64,000 nucleotides of DNA, taken from Escallonia rubra. Its lineage: Eukaryota; Streptophyta; Magnoliopsida; Escalloniales; Escalloniaceae. The translations under genes were made by a program, and so were the position numbers. The stretch spans positions 124,001 to 188,000 of the forward strand of contig JAVXUO010000770.1 in NCBI GenBank assembly GCA_033065855.1. The letters run 5' to 3'. Shown in pieces: positions 47,766 through 57,139 of the stretch (position 1 is the first letter of the stretch; each line of letters begins with the position of its first letter). Under the pieces are notes generated by a model that saw only the letters and a program-made list of their open reading frames with translations, made no database searches and was not told the DNA's origin.

Positions 47766-48690
47766 CTGACTTCGATCTCTTCCCCCCATATCTTTGTATC
47801 TTTTGTTCTTTATTTTTTGGCTTTGAACAAAAACTCTTATAAACTTTTCAAAGTATATCCTCGGACAATTAATACAATATATGGTTTCCCTGCTATCTAA
47901 TCATTGGAAAACAGTTCTTCATGTAACGACAATTACTTACTTTCAGCAGTAATTTTTATCAATATTTTCTTTTGCATCATTAATTAAATATAAGTCATTA
48001 AAAATATTTAATTATCATAGTACGATAAAAGAAGTCGTAGCTATCTTGCGACAATCCCGTACTAGTAGGAGCTATTCCAAACATTAAACGTGCCTTACTT
48101 ACGTGATTTTTTTTGGTTGTCATTCATTACACCATTGTCTTTAACTTAGCCGGCCCTAAATTCCCTGCATGTTGGTCCGGTTAGGTTGGTGTGGCCTTTC
48201 ACATCAAAATAGTTTTGGAGTTCAGATAAATGATAATAGTTCGTCATGTCTGGACAAAATTTTGTTGTTCTATTAGCCCAAGTCGTGGAAGAAGATTCGT
48301 TGTACCTAGACACAATATATTTTTTTTTTTTGGGTATTCCATCCCATTGAAAAACTTCTTGGTAAAAAAAATGGAGAGAAAATTGCACTGAAAATCTGAG
48401 TTGATTTCCCTTTTGTTTACATTGATTGATTCAAAAAGATTTCTCATAAATGATTGTGAAGAAAGACCATTTTTGCATACAAAGTAAGTGACATTTTGTA
48501 TATCTTGGAATTAAACTATCTTAATTATTATTATTATTATTATTTAGTAAAGTTAAAACTGAAAGAATGTAACTTCTCTTCCCTACTTAGCATGCCTATT
48601 GTAGCATGCCTATCATTATGGTATTTGACATTCAACCAATTAAATAAGTTTTACTTTCATGTCTTTTCAAGTCAACAAGTTCCACTTAAA

Positions 48691-48693
<3 letters not shown>
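47766..48693. repeat. Repeat unit copy Y
   Basis: Paralogue of copy X, in the same orientation, offset about 1.5 kb. It ends in AACAAGTTCCACTTA and then the long (TA)n at 48694-48764. Confidence 0.85.

Positions 48694-48764
<71 letters not shown>
48694..48764. repeat. (TA)n microsatellite bounding element A
   Basis: About 35 uninterrupted TA units. The same position in copy X has a short (TA)n, so the microsatellite predates the insertion of element A. Confidence 0.9.
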
Positions 48765-48767
<3 letters not shown>

Positions 48768-49152
48768 GGAGTTGATCCGTTGAGAGCGCTAGCAAAATAG
48801 GAGAAGTTGCAAACGCGATCTGGCCATCCACGCAAGATCTGTGGACAGTGCATATCTTTTTTTGCGTTTTTTTTAAGTTTGCCCGCTAAATAATGCAGCG
48901 GATGATTTTTTTGACAAAAAAACCCTTTTAAGTCTGTCCGCTACACAATGTAGCGGACAAGTAGGCAGGCACTTCTCTCTCTCTCTCTCTCTCCTTTCTA
49001 TCATTATGACTGTTTCTCTCTCTTCTGTCATCAATTTCTTACTTTTTATGAATCTTCCTCTGTCCTTTCTCTCTCTTTTCTCTCTCATCCTCCTCTCCCC
49101 TCCTCATTTCTTCTTCGTCTCTCTCTCTCTCCTGAGGTATTAGTAGTGTAGA

Positions 49153-49350
49153 GAGAGATCAAAGTGGCGCTGGACATGCCTACACATCGGCGACAAGTGA
49201 AAGCAGTGGTAATCTGAGTTCATGTTCCTCAACCAACTCGAATGTTAATGGTGGTAATTTTGATTTTGACTGGGATTGGAATGTGGGTGTTGAGGGGACT
49301 TGGGGAGCGTGGGGTGAGGAAGAAGACAACACGATTTCTTGGCTGTAGGA
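49153..49350 (+). pseudogene. Coding-like Ser/Asn-rich acidic segment in element A, unassigned
   Basis: One frame reads SATSESSGNLSSCSSTNSNV, then NFDFDWDWNVGVEGTWGAWG, then EEEDNTISWL before a stop. The composition (Ser/Asn/Gly stretch, then acidic and Trp-rich) resembles the C-terminal tail of a transcription factor such as some R2R3-MYBs, but I cannot name it. It lies 90 bp before the EIL fragment and may be a second captured piece. Confidence 0.35.
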
Positions 49351-49443
49351 CAACACAGTCCTTTAGATTCTTTTTTTTTTGTGACTGCACAAGGGCTGAA
49401 GGAGTTTCTCTCTTGACCAGGCCAGCTCCGTTAATAACCCTCT

Positions 49444-49830
49444 TTGAACCAGGTAGCTCAAGAAGATCATATCAGGTTCGCATTGTTTTGCAAACCAGCA
49501 ATCGGCACCTCTGACAATCTCTGGGCGTGGTGGAAGGAAAAAGTCAAATTTGATAGGAATGGCCTTGCTGTAATTGCCAAGTACCAGGCAGACAATTCAG
49601 TCCCTGGGAAATTTGAGGATTGCACTGCAGTGGCCTCCACTCCTCATACCTTGCAAGAGCTCCAGGACACTACTCTTGGCTCACTTTTGTCTGCTCTGAT
49701 GTAGCACCGTGATCCACCACAGAGGCGAAAAGGGAATAGCCCCTCCATGGTGGCCTACTGGAAATGAGGAATGGTGGCTTCAGTTAGGCCTGCCTAAGGA
49801 TCAAGGACCGCTTCCATATAAGAGAAATGA
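49444..49830 (+). pseudogene. Captured EIN3/EIL DNA-binding-domain fragment in element A
   Basis: The first frame (49444-49702) reads [20 protein letters not shown].. then [26 protein letters not shown] follows where the family has Gln (ALMQH). After a frame change near 49728, [22 protein letters not shown] continues the same domain. These blocks are characteristic of ETHYLENE INSENSITIVE3/EIL transcription factors, which act in ethylene signalling. The segment starts and ends inside the domain, lacks the residues between PQRR and EKG (a deletion of about 10 bp), and runs into GAGA-rich element sequence at about 49835. It cannot encode a functional EIL protein. Confidence 0.9.
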
Positions 49831-50256
49831 GAGAGGTAGAGAGAGTCAGAAAAGTAAGAAGAGATTGAGAGAGAAAGAGAAAAAAAATGATGAGAGAAAG
49901 GAGAGAGAAAGAAAAGAATGTCATAACATTAATGAGGGAAAATGAGAGAGAAAGAGAAAAAAGCTAAAAAGATTCGTCCGCTACATAATGTAGCGGATGA
50001 GAGAAAGGACAGAATGTCAGAACATTAATGAGGGAAAGGAGAGAGAAAGAGAAAAAAGCTAAAAAGATTTGTCCGCTACATAATGTAGCGGATGAACTCT
50101 TTTCTGCAAGGTATTTTTGTCAAAAAATCATCCGCTACATTATGTAGCGGACAGACTTAAAAAAACGCAAAAAAAAAGATCTAGATCGAACGTGGACGGC
50201 CAGATCGCGTTTGCAACATCTCCTATTTTGCTAGCGCTCTCAACGGATCAGCTCCA

Positions 50257-50272
50257 TATATATATATATATA
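50257..50272. repeat. (TA)n between elements A and B
   Basis: Short (TA)8 run separating the right end of A from the left end of B. Confidence 0.9.
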
Positions 50273-50599
50273 CATGGGAGCTGATCCGTTGAGAGCGCGG
50301 GCAAAATGGGAGATCTTGCAAACGCGATCTGGCCGTCCACGACCGATTTGTGGACGGTACAGATCTTTTTTTTTTACGTTTTTTTAGCCCGTCCGCTATA
50401 TTATGTAGCGGTCGATTTTTTTGACAAAAATACCCTCCGACTTAAAAACAGCCCATCCGCTACATTATGGAGCGGACATAATTTTCTGACATTTTTTTTC
50501 TCCCTCTCATTAATGCTCTGACTCTCTCTCTCTCTCTCTCTCCCCTTTCTCTCATCCGGTACATTATGTAGCGGACAAGTTTTCAGAATTCTTGGCTCT

Positions 50600-50893
50600 T
50601 TTTACAGATCCAAACAGAGTTTACAAACTTCGAGTCAAGTTGCAACGTCTCAGATTGTGAAAAAGGCTACCCAGTTGCTACTCTCAGTTTCTGTGTTTTC
50701 CTTGCTTTTTGCTCATTCCTCGTGGTGCTCTTTCTTACTTTGTTCATTCAAGTTATACTTGTCTGCATTTCCCTTCCAACTTCTGGCCCATTCGCTGGAC
50801 AAAAGCTACATATTCCTTATCTGTAATGGAATTCTAATGTTCATTGCAAAGACATCTGGCTTGCTTAGTTCTCACAGGAAGCCGAAAATATGA
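50600..50893 (+). pseudogene. Captured plant membrane-protein fragment in element B
   Basis: An open frame without an ATG at its head reads KKATQLLLSVSVFSLLFAHS, a hydrophobic stretch, then FPFQLLAHSLDKSYIFLICN and GILMFIAKTSGL before TGA at 50891-50893. The (D/N)K-YIFL-CNG-L-FIAK-SGL pattern resembles an uncharacterised plant family of small membrane proteins (DUF4408/DUF761-like; recalled, not searched). The fragment probably covers the N-terminal membrane part of such a gene, entered mid-frame. Confidence 0.45.
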
Positions 50894-51019
50894 TGGGAAA
50901 TGGTAATATCGGTGCTCTCCAGTTAATGGAGGAGCGAAATGTGAGTCGATGACGCCGGAATCGCGCTGTGCTATGCGGTGACGACGACCCGTCTCTGGCG
51001 CTGGTTCAAGCAGCTTGAG

Positions 51020-51131
51020 TCCACCCCATAGCAGTCCCGCCGATGTGTGCAATTTTGAAGCTTTAATTTCGAGGGTTTACTGGTTTCCAAGTTCAAATCC
51101 ACCCCATAGCAGTCCCGCCGATGTGTGCAAT
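51020..51131. repeat. 34-bp direct duplication, 78-bp period
   Basis: TCCACCCCATAGCAGTCCCG-CCGATGTGTGCAAT occurs at 51020-51053 and again, unchanged, at 51098-51131, just upstream of the captured nuclease exon. Confidence 0.9.
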
Positions 51132-51173
51132 CTCTGAATCTTTCAGAGTACAAAGCAGTAAATAGCAGCAAAT

Positions 51174-51241
51174 ATGGGTGTAAAAAACCTGTGGGACATC
51201 CTAGAATTCTGCAAGAAAACCCTCCCTCTTCACCATCTTCA
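51174..51241 (+). pseudogene. Captured first exon of a RAD2/GEN-type nuclease gene in element B
   Basis: ATG at 51174 starts MGVKNLWDILEFCKKTLPLH-HL, which matches the conserved N-terminus of plant RAD2-family structure-specific nucleases (GEN-like/SEND1 group: MGVxxLWDxLxxCKKT..LxxLQ). The reading ends at CTTCA|GTAAGT, a good splice donor, followed by intron-like sequence to about 51300. So an exon with its native exon-intron border was taken, showing genomic DNA rather than cDNA was captured. The catalytic part is absent. Confidence 0.7.
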
Positions 51242-51851
51242 GTAAGTTCCAGTCTTTATCCTTATTCTGCAAAACCCACTTGAAATATCATACGGGTTCA
51301 CACTCATGTACTCAAGTGGTGAAAGAGAAGGGAAGGAGAGAGAAAGAGACAGAAGAAACAGTCAGAAATTGATGAGAAATAGGGAGAGATGTCAGCAAAA
51401 TTAATGACAGATTCAAAAAAAAGTGGTGCTACTCGTCTGCTACATAATGTAGCGGACGTAACGGACTCTGTCATTTCTGTCAGAACATTAATGACAGAAA
51501 GGGAGAACATTAATGACAGAAAGAGAGAACATTAATGACAGAAAGAGAAAAAAGGTCTGAAAACTTGTCCACTACATAATGTAGCGGACGTAACGGACTG
51601 TCATTTATGTCAGAACATTTATGACAAAAAAGAGATAAAATGTCTGAAAACTTGTCCGCTACGTAATGTAGCGGACAGACTCTTTTTAAGTTGGAGGGTA
51701 TTATTGTCAAAAAATAGTCTGCTACATAATGTAGTGGACGGACTTAAAAAAAACACAAAAAAAAGATCTGGACCGTCCACAGATCACGCGTGGACGGCCA
51801 GATCGCGCTAGCAACTTAACTCAGTTTGCTAGCGCTCTCAACGGATCAGCT

Positions 51852-51853
<2 letters not shown>

Positions 51854-51899
<46 letters not shown>
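51854..51899. repeat. (TA)n between elements B and C
   Basis: About 23 uninterrupted TA units between the right end of B and the left end of C. Confidence 0.9.
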
Positions 51900-51901
<2 letters not shown>

Positions 51902-52088
51902 GAGCTGATCCATTGCTAGTGTTAGCAACTTAACCCAAGTTGTTAGCGCGATCTGGCTGTCCACGCGTGAGAATAAACGGCCAGATCGCGCGCCACAACA
52001 GTAATTTTTTTCACCGGACGGTAAATTATCGTCCGCTACATTATGTTGCGGATGGCCAAATCGCGCGCTAGCAATGGATCACGACCCT
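51900..52088. mobile_element. TA-flanked short element C
   Basis: 189 bp. Left end GGGAGCTGATCCATTGCTAG, right end (opposite strand) AGGGTCGTGATCCATTGCTAG. It contains CGCGATCTGGC arms and one palindrome copy (52031), and is bounded by (TA)n on both sides (right run 52089-52099). It shares end motifs with A and B but has diverged. It appears to be a minimal deletion derivative or a sister subfamily with no captured DNA. Confidence 0.75.
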
Positions 52089-52099
52089 ATATATATATA

Positions 52100-52465
52100 C
52101 TACTTATAAAAGTACGAAAAAGTGTAAATCATTTTTTGGACAAAACTATCTTTATAATTTTGCTTTAATATCATGATTGACCTTGATTGTAACCATTCAT
52201 AAATAATGTCATGGCCCCCAAAAATCTCTTCATCTCTCCATGCTAGATGTATGGTTCCTCTCTCAAAGTTAATACCAAATGCTAGAGAGATGGAACTCTT
52301 CAACTTTTAGCCAACCTTAAATTTATTGAAGCTTTTCAACTTTAATTTTAACCAATCATTCAATTTTTTTAGTAGCAAACATAAATGTACATCTATACTC
52401 TCTATAGATTGATTTAATTGATTTAGTTTTGTCATTGAATTGTAAAATTGAATTACACCTAAGTT
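52100..52465. other. Region before the MULE transposase
   Basis: AT-rich with no recognised end of the MULE. The left inverted repeat expected for the element at 52470-56366 is not visible here. Confidence 0.35.
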
Positions 52466-52469
52466 CAAC

Positions 52470-53395
52470 ATCTTTTATGTATCTCACACCTCCAAAATAA
52501 TTGTCGACAACATCAAGCAATTCCCAAGTGTAGCTTATACAAGTTATGTGGACCAATTTGACAAGGAAATGGAGAGGCTTAAAACAACATTGAGGAAGCA
52601 TGGAAGTGGTTGGCCAATAAACCAGTTTCACATTGGTCCAGGTCAAACTTTAGGCCTTAAATATGACATGTTGTGTAATAACCTATGTGAGCGCTTTAAT
52701 GGTAATATAGTAGACATCAAAAGACAAACCAGTAATTCAGTGTCTTGAGGTGATTTGGGACAACATGATGAAGAGAATGATGGTGCAAAGAGAGACAATG
52801 AGGAAGAAGCTTGTTGATGGCCCTTTTACACATAGGATTGCTAAGAAGTTAGATAATATCAAAAAGGCAGTTGGTTGAGCTACTGCACTTGGGCTGGAAG
52901 AGGAACATACCAAGTTAGTATGATAAGAGGGGGTCAGTTGCTACTGTAGGTCATGGGATTTGACAAGCATCTCATGTGTACATGTTGTGGCAGCAATGCA
53001 TTACAAGGGTGTCATGCGAAATGAGTATGTTGCTGATTGTTATAGGAAGAGTACCTTCATGATAGATATGAGCACATGATTTTCCTTATGAATAGTAGTG
53101 ATTTGTGGCCCAAGACAGGATTGTCCCCAATATTACCACATATATCTGACAACCAGCCTGATAGACTATCCATTGCTAGGAGAAGACAAGCAGATAAACC
53201 AAGAGCTAGTGCCACCTATTCTCTAAACCTAAGGAAGGGCCTTTTATGAATCAGGTGTAGCAGGTGCCAAGGTGCTAAGCATAACAGAAGGACTTGCACA
53301 ACATCCCTGGGAAATGAGGAGGGACAAAATGCTCCACCTTGCACTCAGCTAGCACAGCCAGGAAAGGCTGCAACGGATGTAAGTGTTCCTTAACT
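52470..53395 (+). pseudogene. MURA-like transposase of a Mutator-like element, broken
   Basis: Recognisable blocks in shifting frames are MDQFDKEMERLK..WPINQFHIG; YDMLCNNLCERFNGNIVDIK (the DxxxNNxxExFN motif after the catalytic core); MMVQRETMRKKLVDG; a SWIM-like CVHVVAAMHYKGV..EYVADCYRKSTFM; and a zinc knuckle CSRCQGAKHNRRTC (CX2CX4HX4C). At least two frameshifts and several stops interrupt it, and the N-terminal catalytic part is missing or unreadable. The exon ends near ACGGATG|TAAGTG at 53379. Short further pieces (53461-53500, 54650-54760) may be 3' exons separated by the hAT insertion. It is the transposase side of the element whose other gene is the GRF-type gene at 55244-55846. Confidence 0.8.
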
Positions 53396-53659
53396 ATTGT
53401 GATTATTATTATTATTTACTACTATACTTGTTTAATATTATATATTTTTGTGTATGAACAGGATAATTCTATAAGTGCATCTGGACCAAGTATGTAGAGA
53501 ACTCCTCTTTTTACCCCCCCTCCTTATGCCATAATTACCTGCTAGAAGGACCGTAAGTAATCTTGCCTGGCCTGAATTTAATTCATTTGGTTTGGACTAT
53601 TAGTAATATTGTGTGAAAGGATTTTTGTGCACAATAAAAGGAAGTCAGTTGATCACAAT

Positions 53660-54514
53660 TAGGGTTGTAAATGAACAGAGTTGTTCATGAACTACTCGAT
53701 GTTCGGTTCTTTAAAAGCTCGTTCACGTTCGTTTGTATACTTAACGAACCAAACATGAACATATTTTTAGAGCTCGTTTATTATACGAGCCGCGAGCTTG
53801 AACACATGCAATTGTTCATGAATCTGTTCGCGAACAACTCGTATATGTGTTATATATTTACATCAGAATAATGTATTTTATTTGTTCAAATATCAATTAT
53901 AAATCCAAACATGCCAATAATGTATTAGTTTGGACTCAAGAATAGCCCTAAACACAAATAGCCCAAATAGTCCAAAGAGCCCAATACCTTTGTAAATTCC
54001 CTAGCCCAAACCTAAAATCTATCAAACCCTAAATTCATAACACAACAGGCCAAGCACCAAGTGCACCAACACGACTCTCCAGCCATGGCGGCACCAAGTG
54101 CACGGCAGCGCCAAACTGGGGCCAATTTCTCTCATTTCACCTTCATGGATCAAGGACACGCCTTCAAGGATCAAGGAGAAGAAAGATAGATCGTGCAATT
54201 TTGCGTCGTATTACTTCATCGATGGCGCAATTTTACTGATTTTTGGATTTTCATGGAATCTCCACTCAGTTTCTGCTGAGGTATGTCAATCTTTTACAAT
54301 GCAAGAAGGAATTTCTTGTTAGCTTGAGGGATCTGCGAAAATTTAGGGATTTTATATGATTTTTTGCAAGAACACGAGTCGAGCTTTGGAGCTTGAGTTT
54401 GGCTCGTTTAATTAAACGAGTTGAACGAGCCGAGCCCAAGTTTGTAGGACACGAACTCGAACCGAGCTCGAACACACCCACGTTCAGCTCGAACTCGGTT
54501 CGTATACAACCCTA
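53660..54514. mobile_element. hAT-type non-autonomous element inside the MULE
   Basis: The ends are TAGGGTTGTAAATGAAC on the left and TAGGGTTGTATACGAAC on the opposite strand at the right. A perfect 8-bp target-site duplication ATCACAAT lies at 53652-53659 and 54515-54522. The arms are rich in GAGCTCG/CGAACTCG-type motifs. The 855-bp interior has no transposase. It interrupts the 3' part of the MURA-like gene, so it is younger than the MULE insertion. Confidence 0.93.
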
Positions 54515-55243
54515 ATCACAATGTGACTCCAGCCACAGATGATTGTAAGCAAGCAACCAACCTGGTAAAGACTACTTAATTTATTTTTGGATTACCTTAG
54601 AAGTGATGTATGGTGATAGATTTATCTTTGTTTCAATCATGCTAGCTTGAAGATGATATTGAACCTGTCCTAAATACATACTTTCTCAATACAAGGGCTA
54701 CACCCAGAGTTCCACCACATATCCCAAGACTAATGCAAATAAGTGGGGTTAGGATAAAAGAATCAAGGTTGACATGGAATTGTCAGAAAATAGCGTACTA
54801 GCAACACTTCTACTGGAAATAGGAAAAAGAGGTAACGGGCAATTTTTTGTGCAGCTTGTAACATGCTAAATATGGACAATATTTGTGTTGCCTTTTAGTT
54901 GTAATGCTGAAATTTATGATATTAATACAAATGGCAATTTGGACCATATTTTGTGCTATTGACCTGCTGCAGTCCTTTTGGACAATGATAGTTGTTATAG
55001 TACAGATAATTGTAATGTTGCACCCAAAGACTAAAATTGAGAAAGTTACAGTTATTGCAGTAATTTTGTGCAGCCATATTGTTGTTATTATACAGACAAT
55101 TTTAATGTGCAAGCATTTTCATATAACTCACAGTTGGACATACAACTAGTTTAAAGAAACATTTCATTCATTGCAATAACAGGGAAATGAGATTACATTT
55201 GTGTCAATGGCAGTAGAGACTCTCTATTAACACATTGGTGCCC

Positions 55244-55846
55244 CTAATATACAACACAAAACCACACAATAATACCCGATCCCAGTAAAAAAAAAAAAAA
55301 AACACACACACACCAATTTATTGGTGATTTTGCCACTGTCTTTGGCATCTCATACTTTTTTTTTGCCACTCTAATCTTCATCCTCAAATCTTCAACTGCT
55401 TTGGCATATGTCTCATTCTTCTCAGTCAAGTCCTCAATTATCTGTTCTAAACTCTCATTCTTTTTCTTCAAATCTTCAATCACTGTATTCTTCTCAATAA
55501 TCATGCCACAAATTTCAGGATTTTTATTTAAGATCTTCTTTCCAAACACCCTCCCTCTTTCATAGACTTCTGGATCAATCCGTTTAAAGTACCCACAAGA
55601 TATGTCCTACAAACACAACAACATATTATTTTCAAAATTTACACATAATTTGAAAAAGGAAAGTCATAAAATTACCTTATAATTGGCACATCCAACAAAG
55701 CTCCTTCCTGGATTGTCCATCATCCTAACATATTTTATGCAAGAAGGTCCACAATAGCAGCCATGGCATTTTTCTATTCCATTGATTGAATTGCTACTGG
55801 AACTCTTCTTCATAACCTGAAACTCCAAATTTAAAGCCCTAAACAT
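55244..55846 (-). CDS. GRF-type zinc-finger, coiled-coil, membrane-anchored protein
   Basis: Two exons on the reverse strand: 55846-55676 and 55606-55244, joined by a 69-bp GT..AG intron in phase 0. The product is 177 residues with no stop or frameshift. Residues about 27-68 form a zf-GRF domain: CHGCYCG, then NPGRSFVGC, then CGYFKRID, giving the C-x-CG...GR.F..C.......C.YF pattern. Residues about 85-140 are Lys/Glu-rich and likely coiled coil (IEDLKKKNESLEQIIEDL). Residues about 152-176 are hydrophobic (FFFFLLGSGIIVWFC), a tail membrane anchor. zf-GRF domains bind single-stranded nucleic acid in some DNA-repair proteins. The gene converges on the MURA-like transposase within the same MULE, recalling the mudrA/mudrB layout, so it may be an element gene. 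Its role is unknown. Confidence 0.7.
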
Positions 55847-55849
55847 AAT

Positions 55850-56366
55850 TTACATAAAGTCAACACAGTCTAACCCCACATCCCTCAAATCCCCAAATCA
55901 CCCACAAAAAAAAAAAAAAAAAAACCATAGTTATATAAAAACCTAAATCATTTGACCTATGATCTCTGACAATAATCTGCCCTTATCTTCATCTTTCGCT
56001 CGTTGGACCTTCGGATGATTTCTTCTTCACTTAAATGGCAGCTACGGCGTGGGTCTTGTGTGAGGGTGTGCGTGTGTCTGCGTGAGTATGTGTATATAAA
56101 ACCATGTAGCCGTTAGAGGGATATGTGGAGAGAAAAGACGAGGCTATTGGAGGGAAGTGAAGTGGAGAGAAGATTGGGCCATGTGTAGCTGACTGGGATG
56201 ACATGTAAACTTTAAAAGGCAAAAAGACCATTTTGCCCCTTAAAACTAATAGACGTTTGGTCAACATGCATTTTAACTATCATTTGGTGATGGAAGTCAA
56301 GATTTTTTGAATTTTTGGTGTTGGATGCCAATTTTAAAACACTGGGGTGCTGGGTGCAATTGACCC
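55850..56366. mobile_element. Right end of the MULE, with inverted-repeat-like terminus
   Basis: Upstream of the GRF-type gene. On the reverse strand the outer edge starts AGGGGTCAATTGCACCCAGC, then CCCAGTG..., typical of MULE inverted repeats (GGGTCAATT-type). The partner left end is not found in the window, so the element looks left-truncated and this limit is inferred. Confidence 0.45.
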
Positions 56367-57135
56367 CTAACTATGAGGTGTAGCGTAAAATTAATTTGGC
56401 TGGGGAAACAACTAGGGGGGGGGGGGGGGCAAACCCTAGAAGCAAAAATCTTTGACCCAGACTCACCTCTTTTTCGCCAACCCACAATCACTATGCTCCC
56501 ACCGCAGCGTTCTCCGAGCTACAACCACCACACAAATACCCCAATGGAGGGACCAGCCTCATTCATCCTCTGACCCACGACCACCCACACCCAATTGCCT
56601 AGCAACTAGCCAAGCCTGGACAACAATACCTAGCGACCCTCACCACCACGTGGCTCCGACGATTATCATAGAGACCCACCGGATGTAGCTCTGCTACCTA
56701 CGGCGAAAGCCACCTGCCGCCTCAACCACAAATTCCAAATTGAAACCCAAAACTCACACAAACCACACAAAGAAGAAAGACAACTATCCTACCACATCAC
56801 CATCCGCCGGAGGATATCAAGGGTGGTGACGAAGCACCGAATTTTAGAGAGATGAAGAGGTTCAGCAAAGGGGGAATTTTGGGGGGAAAGGAGAGACTCA
56901 CTTTAGCTTATTTTATTTTCTTTTATAGTGCATATTTCTCATACTATTCTTCGTGAGTTCATTAGTAAATATCTCAACACAAGGGTTATTATTATTGTTC
57001 CTAAAAGTGATAGAAGACTCGTAGAAAGGTCAAAGTAACATTATTATTATTACTACTTATTTATTACTACAATTCGATATATAAAGATGATTTTGAGCAG
57101 CAATTATTTCCATATGCAAGGCATAGGGTCAATTC
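56367..57135. other. Intergenic, repeat-like
   Basis: A run of 17 G at about 56414-56430, then CCACC-rich sequence to 56850, with no coding support. Confidence 0.4.
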
Positions 57136-57139
57136 TAGT

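Larger units (their letters stand above)
48765..50256. mobile_element. TA-flanked Pack-type element A
   Basis: Inverted repeats of about 165 bp. The left starts GGGAGTTGATCCGTTGAGAG; the right, on the opposite strand, starts GGAGCTGATCCGTTGAGAG. Both run through CGCTAGCAAAATAGGAGA, CAAACGCGATCTGGCC, a T-run/GCG/T-run, a palindrome, and TTTTTTGACAAAAA. The element is bounded by (TA)n at 48694-48764 and 50257-50272. The subterminal parts hold palindromes and GAGA/CTCT tracts. The middle carries an EIN3/EIL gene fragment and another coding-like segment. No transposase is present. TIR length and gene capture resemble Pack-MULEs, and (TA)n targeting resembles rice Micron elements, but no 9-bp duplication exists. 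Confidence 0.8.
50274..51853. mobile_element. TA-flanked Pack-type element B
   Basis: Same family as element A. The left end is GGGAGCTGATCCGTTGAGAG and the right end, opposite strand, is GGAGCTGATCCGTTGAGAG. Both continue into CGCGATCTGGCCGTCCACG and GATCTGTGGACGGT-CAGATC. It is bounded by (TA)n on both sides. The right subterminal region repeats AACATTAATGACAGAAAGAG several times (51484-51545) between palindromes. The middle (about 50600-51300) holds pieces that look like two unrelated host genes. No transposase. Confidence 0.8.
48881..52053. repeat. Thirteen dispersed copies of a 23-bp palindrome
   Basis: The consensus arms are GTCCGCTACAT and ATGTAGCGGAC around one central A or T. Copies, with few or no mismatches, start at 48881, 48936, 49976, 50071, 50131, 50391, 50455, 50554, 51435, 51567, 51654, 51717 and 52031. 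All lie in the subterminal parts of elements A, B and C, not in the captured gene segments. Each could form a hairpin or a dyad binding site, for example for a transposase (inference). Confidence 0.9.

Noticed and set aside
54810..55149. Overlapping hydrophobic frames on both strands (88 and 100 codons)
   Set aside because: AT-rich downstream sequence of the MURA-like gene with repeated GTTATTGTAGT-like text; no domain.
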